Origin: Pseudomonadota bacterium | GTDB lineage: Bacteria; Pseudomonadota; Gammaproteobacteria; Steroidobacterales; Steroidobacteraceae | Direction of reading: 5' to 3' | Assembly: GCA_023428645.1 (NCBI GenBank) | Contig: JAEYXD010000056.1 | Span: forward strand, 1-9,081 | Length of the DNA stretch: 9,081 bases | Shown: positions 1 to 6,741 of the stretch, piece after piece | Numbering within the stretch: position 1 is the stretch's first letter | How the letters are laid out: each line of letters starts with the position of its first letter | Program-made: the position numbers and the translations under genes | Notes under the pieces: generated by a model | What the model was told of the DNA's origin: nothing | Databases searched by the model: none | Seen by the model: the letters and a program-made list of their open reading frames with translations, nothing else

Positions 1-558
1 CTCCAACACATATATATGTGGCGGCTCTTTCGCGGATGCCCCCCCGGCACTTGGGCTCCCACCCGGCGCGGGCTCATCGAGCAACTCGAGCACGGGCCGA
101 CCGAGGTTGCCCGCGGCGATCGCGCGCCGACCGGCCGCATTCGCCATGAGCGCGACGAGCGTCGTCACTGTGCTCTTGCCGTTCGTGCCGGTGATCGCCG
201 CGATCGGCGCCTGAGCTTCGCGCACGAACAGCTCGATGTCGCCGACGATCGCGATGCCGCGCGCCGCGGCGGCCTGCAGGAACGGCTCGTCGAGCGATAC
301 GCCAGGCGATGCGACTACCTGCGTCGCGCCATCGAGCAGCGATTGATCGAAGCCGCCAAAGCGCATGTCGATGTCCGCACCGAGCTCGCGCAACGCCTGC
401 GCTTCGGGCGGCGCGGCGCGGCTGTCGGTGACGGCGAATCGGATGCCGCGCGCGTGCAAATGACGCGCGCACGACAACCCCGTGCGCCCGAGGCCGACGA
501 CGATCGTGCGTCCGGCGCTCGCGACGTTCGACAGGTGCGTGTTCGATCGCGGCGTCAT
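1..558 (-). CDS. murD: UDP-N-acetylmuramoyl-L-alanine--D-glutamate ligase MurD, N-terminal 186 residues (cut by window edge)
   Basis: MurD is the cytoplasmic ATP-dependent ligase that adds D-glutamate to UDP-MurNAc-L-Ala, the second amino acid of the peptidoglycan stem peptide. The frame is open from the ATG at 558 to base 1 without a stop. Visible landmarks are the N-terminal Rossmann-like domain with VVGLGRTGLSC (residues 20-30), the VASPGVSL stretch (82-89), GDIELFVREAQAPI (106-119), the Mur-ligase ATP loop AITGTNGKSTVTTL (121-134) and the GNLGRPVLELL stretch (150-160), ending in YVLE where the family reads YVLELSSFQLE. The ATG lies 2 bp after the mraY stop, with GAAGG about 10 nt upstream inside the mraY 3' end. 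One oddity is that about 16 extra Gly/Ala/Pro/Ser-rich residues sit between ELLD and IYVLE compared with the E. coli protein as I recall it. The central domain's remainder and the C-terminal domain lie outside the window. Confidence 0.97.
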   Translation of the reverse strand, partial: MTPRSNTHLSNVASAGRTIVVGLGRTGLSCARHLHARGIRFAVTDSRAAPPEAQALRELGADIDMRFGGFDQSLLDGATQVVASPGVSLDEPFLQAAAARGIAIVGDIELFVREAQAPIAAITGTNGKSTVTTLVALMANAAGRRAIAAGNLGRPVLELLDEPAPGGSPSAGGASAKEPPHIYVLE

Positions 559-560
559 CG

Positions 561-1643
561 TCAGCGCACCTTCAGCGTCGCGAGACCGACGAGCACGAGG
601 ATCACGGAGATGATCCAGAACCGCACGATGACCTTCGGCTCGGCCCAGCCCTTGAGCTCGAAGTGATGATGAATCGGCGCCATGCGGAAGATGCGCTTGC
701 CGGTCAGCTTGAAGGACGCGACCTGCAGCATCACGGAGACCGTCTCCATGACGAAGACGCCGCCCATGACGAACAGCACGATCTCCTGGCGCACGATGAC
801 GGCGACGATGCCTAGTGCCGCACCCAGCGCGAGAGCGCCAATGTCACCCATGAACACTTGGGCCGGGTAGGTGTTGAACCAAAGAAACCCGAGGCCTGCC
901 CCGACCAGCGTCGCGCAGAACACCAGTATTTCACCGGTGCCCTCGATGAACGGAATGCCGAGATAATTCGAGAAGACCGAATTGCCTGTTGCATATGCAA
1001 AGACTCCCAACGCCCCGCCGACGAGCACCGCCGGCATGATTGCCAACCCGTCCAGACCGTCCGTGAGATTCACCGCGTTGCTCGTTCCGACGAGCACGAA
1101 ATAGGTGAGGAACACGTAGCCGAGCCCCAGCGGAATCGCGACCGTCTTGAAGAGGGGCACGAACAGCGCGGTCTCCGCGGGTGTCTTCGCGGTGAGATAC
1201 AGGGCGATGGCGCAGCCGAGCGCCGCGACCGACTGCCAGAAATATTTGTAGCGCGCGATGAGCCCGCGGCTGTTGCCGACGACGAGCTTCAGATAATCGT
1301 CCCAGAAGCCGACGAGCCCGAAGGCGAGCGTGACGAGCAGCGCGATCCAGACGAAGCGATTCGTGAGATCCGCCCAGAACAGCGTGCTCACGGTAATTGC
1401 GACGAGAATGAGTGCGCCGCCCATCGTGGGCGTGCCGGCCTTGGGCAGATGCGACTTCGGCCCATCGTCACGCACACGCTGACCGATTTGATATTTCGAG
1501 AACGCCGCGATCATGCGCGGCCCGATCAGCAGCGACAGGATGAGCGCGGTGAGCGCCGCGAGAATCGCGCGGAACGTGAGGTAATTGAACAGGCGAAAAA
1601 AGGACGCCCATTCCGTGAGAACGTTGGACAGATAAAGCAGCAT
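561..1643 (-). CDS. mraY: Phospho-N-acetylmuramoyl-pentapeptide-transferase MraY
   Basis: MraY is the integral membrane enzyme that transfers phospho-MurNAc-pentapeptide from the UDP precursor to undecaprenyl phosphate, giving lipid I. The 360-residue protein has the same length as the E. coli enzyme. It is strongly hydrophobic with about ten membrane segments. The metal and catalytic residues are in place: D115-D116 in GFWDDYLK, the NAVNLTDGLDGLAIMP stretch (189-204), D267 in VFMGDIGALALG, and the cytoplasmic histidine motif MAPIHHHFELKGW (321-333). It ends in the family-typical LVGLATLKVR. The start MLLYLSNVL aligns with the usual N-terminus. GGGAGG lies upstream (1655-1660), but its G-rich part is inside a predicted hairpin, and a two-codon ATG-GCC-TAA frame abuts the start. 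Unlike its neighbours, the gene is separated from the upstream gene (murF) by 139 bp, and murD follows after 2 bp. Confidence 0.98.
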   Translation of the reverse strand: MLLYLSNVLTEWASFFRLFNYLTFRAILAALTALILSLLIGPRMIAAFSKYQIGQRVRDDGPKSHLPKAGTPTMGGALILVAITVSTLFWADLTNRFVWIALLVTLAFGLVGFWDDYLKLVVGNSRGLIARYKYFWQSVAALGCAIALYLTAKTPAETALFVPLFKTVAIPLGLGYVFLTYFVLVGTSNAVNLTDGLDGLAIMPAVLVGGALGVFAYATGNSVFSNYLGIPFIEGTGEILVFCATLVGAGLGFLWFNTYPAQVFMGDIGALALGAALGIVAVIVRQEIVLFVMGGVFVMETVSVMLQVASFKLTGKRIFRMAPIHHHFELKGWAEPKVIVRFWIISVILVLVGLATLKVR

Positions 1644-1654
1644 TTAGGCCATGA

Positions 1655-1660
1655 CCTCCC
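1655..1660 (-). promoter_or_regulatory. Ribosome binding site of mraY, partly inside a hairpin
   Basis: On the minus strand GGGAGG precedes the mraY ATG with an 11 nt spacer, somewhat longer than optimal. Its three leading G residues (1658-1660) are also the end of the 3' arm of the hairpin at 1658-1678. Between the site and the ATG lies ATG-GCC-TAA (1644-1652). This arrangement suggests mraY initiation could depend on opening of the hairpin, which is inference from sequence only. Confidence 0.55.
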
Positions 1661-1690
1661 TCTCCCGCAGGAAGAGGGGTGGGGTGAAAG
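1655..1690. repeat. REP-like intergenic palindrome in the murF-mraY gap
   Basis: The plus strand reads ccctctccc-gca-ggaagaggg (1658-1678) followed by a gtggggtgaaaggg tail. The two 9-base arms pair completely, with one G-U on the mRNA strand, around a 3-base loop. From memory, near-identical 'CCTCTCCC..GGGAGAGGGGTGGGGTGAGGG' modules are dispersed in intergenic regions of many GC-rich proteobacteria. Repetition cannot be shown from one window, so the family assignment is inference. There is no U-tract after the stem on the mRNA strand, so it is not a canonical intrinsic terminator. Confidence 0.5.
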
Positions 1691-1712
1691 GGCGCACGAT
1701 GTGCAGCCACGT

Positions 1713-1747
1713 CGCGTCCCGCGGGCAACGGGCCGGGACCGGACGCG
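1713..1747. repeat. Second imperfect inverted repeat in the murF-mraY gap
   Basis: CGCGTCC (1713-1719) is the reverse complement of GGACGCG (1741-1747). Nested inside, GTCCCG (1716-1721) pairs with CGGGAC (1734-1739) as an alternative fold. A short cgcg-tag-cgcg (1744-1754) follows. Together with the palindrome at 1658-1678 this makes the gap structurally dense, but GC-rich sequence yields such pairings easily, so function is uncertain. Confidence 0.3.
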
Positions 1748-1782
1748 TAGCGCGCTGATCTTTGTTTCGGGTCCGCAAGGGT

Positions 1783-3162
1783 TCAGTGTCCATCGCTCAC
1801 CTGCTGCGGATTCGCCGCGAGCGCGTGTGTCACTCGCTCGAGTCGGTTCGAGCGCGAGCCCTTGATGAGCACGGCAACGCCCGGCGCGAGCGCGCTGCCC
1901 GCCTCCGCGGTCAGCGCGTCCATATCGGCGAACCAGCGGGCACCCTTGCCGAACGCCTCCACTGCGAAATGCGAGTGCTTGCCGATCGCGAACAGGCGCG
2001 CGATGCCCGCTTCCTTCGCATACCGGCCGACTTCCGCGTGCAGCTCGTCGGCACTGTCGCCGAGCTCCATCATGTCGCCGAGAATCAGCCAGCGTTCGCC
2101 GCTGAAGCTCTTGAACGCATCGAGCCCCGCCTTCAGCGAGCTTGGGTTCGCGTTGTACGAGTCGTCGACCAGAAACGCGCCGTGCAATGCCGGCTTGAGC
2201 TCCAGCCTTCCCGCGACCGCGCGCACTTGCGCCAGACCCGCCACGAGATCGTCGAGCGACGCGCCAGCCGCCGCGGCGACCGCCGCGGCGCCCAACGCAT
2301 TGCGCAGGTTGTGCAGCCCACCGAGCCCGAGCGTCGCCGCCTTCGTGCCGAACGGTGTGACGAGCTCGAAGTCGATCTTGAAGCCGTCCTGACCGCCGCT
2401 CGCATTCACCTTGTGCGCCATGAAATCCGCGCGCTGCTCGAACCCGAACGTGAACACGCTGTCCGCGCCGCGGTTGTCGCGCCACTGCGCCGAATACTTG
2501 TCATCCGCGTTGATCACCGCGACACCCTGCGGCGGCAGCGCTCGAAACAATTCGCCCTTCCCGCTCGCGACACCGTCGAGGCTGCCGAAACCTTCGAGAT
2601 GCGCCGCGCCGGCGTTCGTGACGATGCCGATCGTCGGCTCTGCGATGCTCGCGAGATGCGCGATCTCACCGAGATGATTCGCGCCCATCTCGATGACGGC
2701 ATAACGGTGGCTCGCATTCATCTCGAGCAGCATCAGCGGCACACCGATGTGATTGTTCAGATTGCCCCGCGTGATCAGGCACGGACCTAGACGCGACAGA
2801 ATGGCGCCGATGATTTCCTTCGTCGTCGTCTTGCCGTTGCTGCCGGTCACGCCGATGACCGGGACGGAAAACTGCCGCCGCCATTCGCGCGCGAACGCCG
2901 ACAGCGCCGCGAGCGGGTCCGCGACGACGACCTGCGCGATCGCGATCGGCAGCGGCCTGGCGACGAGCGCGGCCGCGGCGCGGCGCTCCGCCGCGGCCGC
3001 GACGAAATCGTGACCGTCGAAATTCGGCCCGGTCAGCGCGACGAAGAGCGCGCCCGGCGCGAGCGTGCGCGTGTCGGTCGAGACGCTCGTGAATTCACGA
3101 TCCTCGCCGACCAGCCGGCCGCCCGCGATGCCCGCCAGAGACGCAAGTCGCATCGTGCTCAT
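1783..3162 (-). CDS. murF: UDP-N-acetylmuramoyl-tripeptide--D-alanyl-D-alanine ligase MurF
   Basis: MurF is the cytoplasmic ATP-dependent ligase that adds the D-Ala-D-Ala dipeptide to UDP-MurNAc-tripeptide, giving the pentapeptide that MraY uses. At 459 residues it has normal length. The N-terminal domain (about 1-100) carries STDTRTLAPGALFVAL (28-43) and GPNFDGHDF (45-53). The central domain has the ATP loop GVTGSNGKTTTKE (104-116), GNLNNHIGVP (133-142), EMG (158-160) and AHLEGFGS (187-194). The C-terminal part shows GLHNLRNALGA (282-292), DDSYNANPSS (333-342) and LGDMMELG (361-368). The NNHIGVP and DSYNANP signatures separate MurF from MurC, MurD and MurE. The start ATG forms an ATGA overlap with the murE stop, pointing to translational coupling. 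A Met at codon 4 is a possible alternative start. A 13-bp all-GC inverted repeat lies inside the gene at 2968-3001, within an Ala/Arg-rich segment. Confidence 0.98.
   Translation of the reverse strand: MSTMRLASLAGIAGGRLVGEDREFTSVSTDTRTLAPGALFVALTGPNFDGHDFVAAAAERRAAAALVARPLPIAIAQVVVADPLAALSAFAREWRRQFSVPVIGVTGSNGKTTTKEIIGAILSRLGPCLITRGNLNNHIGVPLMLLEMNASHRYAVIEMGANHLGEIAHLASIAEPTIGIVTNAGAAHLEGFGSLDGVASGKGELFRALPPQGVAVINADDKYSAQWRDNRGADSVFTFGFEQRADFMAHKVNASGGQDGFKIDFELVTPFGTKAATLGLGGLHNLRNALGAAAVAAAAGASLDDLVAGLAQVRAVAGRLELKPALHGAFLVDDSYNANPSSLKAGLDAFKSFSGERWLILGDMMELGDSADELHAEVGRYAKEAGIARLFAIGKHSHFAVEAFGKGARWFADMDALTAEAGSALAPGVAVLIKGSRSNRLERVTHALAANPQQVSDGH
2968..3001. repeat. Perfect 13-bp GC inverted repeat inside murF
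   Basis: The arms at 2968-2980 and 2989-3001 are exact reverse complements made only of G and C, around an 8-base loop. They encode the Ala-rich AERRAAAALVA area of the MurF N-terminal domain. Runs of GCC/GCG/GGC codons produce such palindromes, so this may simply reflect composition, although the mRNA hairpin would be very stable. Confidence 0.45.
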
Positions 3163-4673
3163 GCGCGCCCCCGCAATACGGCGTTGACGACGTCGCGATC
3201 GCTGAAGTAGCGGCTGACCAGGCCGACGATCTGATAGTCCTCGTGCCCCTTGCCGGCAATGAGGACGGCATCGTTCGCGCCTGCCTCGCGAATCGCACGC
3301 TCGATGGCAACCGCGCGATCGCGCTCGATCAGCACGCGGTCCGCCGACTTCATGCCATTCAGGATGTCCGCGACGATCGCGTCGCCATCCTCGGTGCGCG
3401 GATTGTCGTCGGTGACGATCACGCGGTCGGCGAGCCGCTCGGCGATCGCACCCATCACCGGGCGCTTGGCGGCATCGCGATCGCCGCCGCAGCCAAACAC
3501 GCAGGTCAGCTTGCCGGCGCAGTGGCGGCGAACGGCCGCGAGCGCCTTTTCGAGCGCATCCGGCGTGTGCGCGTAATCGACGACCGCCAGCGGCATTGCG
3601 GAAGCGCTGAACGTTTCCATGCGGCCCGGCGGCGGCGCGCAGCGCTCGAGGGCGTCGATCGCCTCCGCGAGCGGCACGTCGTACCCGAGCAGCACGCCGA
3701 GCGCGCCGAGCACGTTGTCGACATTGAAGGCGCCGATGAAGCGCGAGTTCAGGATGCCGGCGCCCCAGCTGCCGTTCACCTTGATCTGCAATCCCGTCGC
3801 GGTGGCCGTGATGCGCTCCGCGAACACGCTGCGCAGCCCCGGCCCGCTCGCGTCCGGCTGCGCACGCGAGCTCACGGCCGTGAGCAGCGCATCGTGATGA
3901 CGCCCGAACGCAAGCGTTCGACCGAATGCATCGTCGACATTGATGACGGCGTGGCGCAGCTCGGGCCCATCGAACAAGCGGGCCTTGGCGGCGCCATACG
4001 CCTCGAACGTGCCGTGGTAGTCGAGGTGATCGTGCGTGAGATTCGTGAACAGCGCCGTATGAAAGCGCACGCCGGCGACACGATGCTGATCGAGCGCGTG
4101 CGAGGACACTTCCATGCCGAGATGCTCGCAGCCGCCCTCGCGCAGCTCGGCGAGCTGCCGCTGCACCGTCACCGCGTCCGGTGTCGTGTGCGTGCCGGAC
4201 TTGATCGCGCCGACCGGCCCGTAGCCGAGCGTGCCCGCGTACGCGGCCGTACGTCCGAGATTTGCGAACGCTTGCGCGATCACGTAGGCGCTCGTCGTCT
4301 TGCCGTTCGTTCCCGTGACCGCGGCGATCGACACCGACTTCGACGGCTCACCAAAGAATCGGTCCGCGATCGTACCGAGCAGCGCCGTGAGGGAAGGAAT
4401 CGCGAGCGCGGTGACGTGCGCGGGAAACGTCGGCACGACGACACCCATCGCCGGCTCCCACAACACGACGGTCGCACCGTTCGCGATCGCCTGATTCGCG
4501 TACGCAAGCCCGTGAGCACGCGTGCCCGGCAGCGCGAAGAAGGCGCCGCCCGCGCGCATGCGCCGGCTGTCCAGGCTCAAGTCGGTGACCTCGACATCCG
4601 CAATCGCGGCCGAGGTCAGGCCCGCAAGCAAGGCTCGCAGGCTCTGGGTCGGTGCGATGTGGGCGTCGGTCAC
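3159..4673 (-). CDS. murE: UDP-N-acetylmuramoyl-L-alanyl-D-glutamate--2,6-diaminopimelate ligase MurE
   Basis: MurE is the cytoplasmic ligase that adds the third stem-peptide residue. DDNPRTE carries the DNPR signature of meso-diaminopimelate-specific enzymes, as expected for a Gram-negative. Numbering from the longest frame (GTG at 4709, 516 aa), it shows DSRRMRAGGAFFAL (47-60), the ATP loop VTGTNGKTTSAYV (131-143), HTTPDA (174-179), MEVSSHALDQHRV (199-211), HDHLDYHGTFEAY with the following AAK lysine (242) that is carbamylated in the family, VVDYAHTPDALEKAL (377-391), DDNPRTE (434-440) and GKGHEDYQ (486-493). Three starts compete: GTG 4709 (GTGA overlap with ftsI), ATG 4706 (TGATG overlap), and GTG 4673. 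I chose 4673 (504 aa, MTDAHIAPTQSLRALL) because GAGGCG lies 9 nt upstream and the N-terminus then resembles relatives in length. ATG 4706 remains quite possible. The stop overlaps the murF start (ATGA). Confidence 0.97.
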   Translation of the reverse strand: MTDAHIAPTQSLRALLAGLTSAAIADVEVTDLSLDSRRMRAGGAFFALPGTRAHGLAYANQAIANGATVVLWEPAMGVVVPTFPAHVTALAIPSLTALLGTIADRFFGEPSKSVSIAAVTGTNGKTTSAYVIAQAFANLGRTAAYAGTLGYGPVGAIKSGTHTTPDAVTVQRQLAELREGGCEHLGMEVSSHALDQHRVAGVRFHTALFTNLTHDHLDYHGTFEAYGAAKARLFDGPELRHAVINVDDAFGRTLAFGRHHDALLTAVSSRAQPDASGPGLRSVFAERITATATGLQIKVNGSWGAGILNSRFIGAFNVDNVLGALGVLLGYDVPLAEAIDALERCAPPPGRMETFSASAMPLAVVDYAHTPDALEKALAAVRRHCAGKLTCVFGCGGDRDAAKRPVMGAIAERLADRVIVTDDNPRTEDGDAIVADILNGMKSADRVLIERDRAVAIERAIREAGANDAVLIAGKGHEDYQIVGLVSRYFSDRDVVNAVLRGRA

Positions 4674-4705
4674 GGCGGTTCGCCTCGATGTAGTGAATCC
4701 GTTCA

Positions 4706-6472
4706 TCACTTGCGAATGTGCGTGGGCAATCGATCGACGAGCATCGTGTTCGGTAAACGCTCGAGCCCATCGGGAGGAACGCCGAGCAGGCGCAATGCGC
4801 CAGCCATGACATTCGCGAAAACGGGCGCGGCGACATCGCCCGCGTAGTAATGCTCGCCGCTCGGCTCATCGACGACGACGATTGCCGCCAGGCGCGGCCG
4901 GCTGGCCGGCACGACACCGCCGAACGTCACGATGTATTTGCGGGAATCCTGCGTGCCGTAGCCGCCGGCCGCGGCCTTCCACGCCGTGCCGGTCTTGCCA
5001 GCGACCCGAAAGCCGGTGAGCGCCGCGCGCTTGCCAGTGCCTTCCTGCGACGACACGACGCTCTCCATCATCTCCAACAGCTCGCGCGCGACGCGCTCGT
5101 CGAGCACGCGCTCGCCGGCGACGGGCTCATCGACTCGCCGCAGCGTCACCGGCCGCTTGATGCCACCGGAGCCGAGGGTCGCGTAGGCGTGCGCAAGCTG
5201 TAAGGGCGTCACGGACAGGCCGTAGCCGTATGAAATCGTCGCCTGGCCGATGCGCTTCCAATGGACGGCGTCGTTCAGCATGCCGGCGGACTCGCCGGGA
5301 AAACCACTGCCGGTGACCTGGCCGAAGCCGAACGCCGTCAGCGTCGAGCGCATCGACTCGGGCGGCAGCGTCAGCGCCATCTTCGTCATGCCGACGTTGC
5401 TCGATTTCGCGAGCACGGTCGTGAGCGAGATCGGGCCTAAATTGCGAGTGTCCGCGATGCGATGGACGCCGACGGTCGCATAGCCGGGCGAGGTGTCGAT
5501 GATCGTGTTGCCGTGGAAGCGCCCGGAGGCGAGACCCGCGGCCGCGACGAACGGCTTGATGCTCGAGCCCGGCTCGAAGATGTCGGTCGCCGCGCGATTG
5601 CGATAACGCGACGGCGCGACTTGCTCGCGATCATTCGGGTTGTACGACGGCTGATTCACCATCGCGAGGATCTCGCCGGTCTCGATGTCGAGCACGATCA
5701 GCGACGCGGCCTTCGCGCGATGCTCGATCACGGCGGCCTTCAGCTCGCGATAGGCGAGATATTGAATGCGCAGGTCGATGCTGGTGACCAGGTGCGAGCC
5801 GGGCCGCGGCGCGCGGATGCTCTCGACGTCCTGCACGACGCGTCCGTAGCGGTCCTGGATGATGCGCTTCTTGCCGACTTCGGCGCCGAGCCAACGATCG
5901 AACGCGAGCTCGAGTCCTTCCTGACCGATGTCTTCGTACTTCTTCGTGAAGCCGAGCAGATGACCCGTGACTTCGCCCGCCGGATAGAAGCGCGTGTACT
6001 CACGCTGCAGATAGATGCCAGGAATCTTCAGCGCCTTGACCTGCGCCGCGTCGCTCGGCCGCATGTGCCGCACGAGATAGAGGAAGTCGCGCTCGAGGTT
6101 GCTCGTCAGCACCTGCTTGAGCCAGGACTCCTGGCGATTCAGCGCCTCGGCGAGCGGGCCGATCTGATCGGCGGCCTTCATCACCTCGCGCGGCACGGCC
6201 CACACGGTGTCGACCGGCATGCTCGCGGCCAGCGCCTCGCCGTTGCGGTCGTAGATGTTGCCGCGGTTGGCGTAGAGCGTCGCGACGCGCGTGAAGCGCG
6301 CATCGCCCTGACCTTCGAGAAAACCCTCGTCGAGCAGCTGCAAATCGACCGCACGCGCGACGAGGCCGACGCCGATCAACAGCATCGAGCCCACGACGAG
6401 ACGCATGCGCGCGCGATATTGCTCGGGCGAGAACGCGCGCTTCTCGGGACGAAGATTCGCGCCGCCGATCAT
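4706..6472 (-). CDS. ftsI: Septal peptidoglycan D,D-transpeptidase FtsI (penicillin-binding protein 3)
   Basis: FtsI is the bitopic inner-membrane transpeptidase that cross-links new septal peptidoglycan together with FtsW, recruited late to the divisome. From the ATG at 6472 the protein has 588 residues, the same as E. coli. It has a short cytoplasmic tail rich in basic residues, one membrane segment (about 24-46), and a pedestal domain beginning with YANRGNIYDRNGEALA (67-82). The transpeptidase domain carries all three active-site motifs: SSIK with catalytic S303 and K306, SSN (357-359) and KTGT (493-496). The frame stays open 126 codons further upstream, but that extension overlaps ftsL and rsmH, lacks family similarity and is Arg/Ala-rich. 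The ATG at 6472 forms an ATGA overlap with ftsL and is the convincing start. The stop overlaps the upstream candidate starts of murE. Confidence 0.98.
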   Translation of the reverse strand: MIGGANLRPEKRAFSPEQYRARMRLVVGSMLLIGVGLVARAVDLQLLDEGFLEGQGDARFTRVATLYANRGNIYDRNGEALAASMPVDTVWAVPREVMKAADQIGPLAEALNRQESWLKQVLTSNLERDFLYLVRHMRPSDAAQVKALKIPGIYLQREYTRFYPAGEVTGHLLGFTKKYEDIGQEGLELAFDRWLGAEVGKKRIIQDRYGRVVQDVESIRAPRPGSHLVTSIDLRIQYLAYRELKAAVIEHRAKAASLIVLDIETGEILAMVNQPSYNPNDREQVAPSRYRNRAATDIFEPGSSIKPFVAAAGLASGRFHGNTIIDTSPGYATVGVHRIADTRNLGPISLTTVLAKSSNVGMTKMALTLPPESMRSTLTAFGFGQVTGSGFPGESAGMLNDAVHWKRIGQATISYGYGLSVTPLQLAHAYATLGSGGIKRPVTLRRVDEPVAGERVLDERVARELLEMMESVVSSQEGTGKRAALTGFRVAGKTGTAWKAAAGGYGTQDSRKYIVTFGGVVPASRPRLAAIVVVDEPSGEHYYAGDVAAPVFANVMAGALRLLGVPPDGLERLPNTMLVDRLPTHIRK

Positions 6473-6741
6473 GGCTGCACCAGCTGCACTTCTTCGGGCT
6501 TGGGAATGACCATGTTCAAGCCCGTGCGCGCCGTTTGCTCGACGCGGCCGTGCGTCGCCCATGCGCTTTGCTCGATCTTGAGCTGGCTCCACTCGATGTC
6601 GAGCCGGTCGCGCTCCGCGTGCAGCCCTTGCAGTTCGATGAACAGCGAGCGCGTCTGGTGAATGCTCCAGACGACACCGAGCGCGGACGCGAACAACCCC
6701 GCCCACACGAGGAACATGCCGACACGCAGCTCCGAGCTCAT
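6469..6741 (-). CDS. ftsL: Cell division protein FtsL
   Basis: FtsL is a small bitopic divisome protein that joins FtsB and FtsQ in the periplasm and activates FtsWI. The 90-residue product starts with a 6-residue cytoplasmic tail (MSSELR), then a membrane segment at about 7-27 (VGMFLVWAGLFASALGVVWSI). A periplasmic helix with heptad-like spacing of hydrophobic residues follows at about 31-60 (SLFIELQGLHAERDRLDIEWSQLKIE), as expected for the FtsL/FtsB coiled coil. The tail has TARTGLNMVIPKPEEVQLVQ, typical of gammaproteobacterial FtsL (TGLNMV/P-P--V-V). Sequence conservation in this family is low, so position between rsmH and ftsI adds much of the confidence. Both ends are ATGA overlaps (6738-6741 with rsmH, 6469-6472 with ftsI). 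Confidence 0.95.
   Translation of the reverse strand: MSSELRVGMFLVWAGLFASALGVVWSIHQTRSLFIELQGLHAERDRLDIEWSQLKIEQSAWATHGRVEQTARTGLNMVIPKPEEVQLVQP

Noticed and set aside
2263..2295. Tandem ccgccgcggcg copies in murF
   Set aside because: They encode an Ala-rich helix (AAAVAAAAG) with GC-biased codons; ordinary composition, not a repeat element.
3243..4847. 534-codon plus-strand open frame antisense to murE
   Set aside because: It is rich in Arg, Ala, Glu and Asp with no recognisable domain, and lies opposite a fully conserved murE. High G+C removes stops in this antisense frame.
5462..6661. 399-codon plus-strand open frame antisense to ftsI and ftsL
   Set aside because: Same composition artefact; it reads Arg/Asp/Ala-rich sequence opposite conserved codons.
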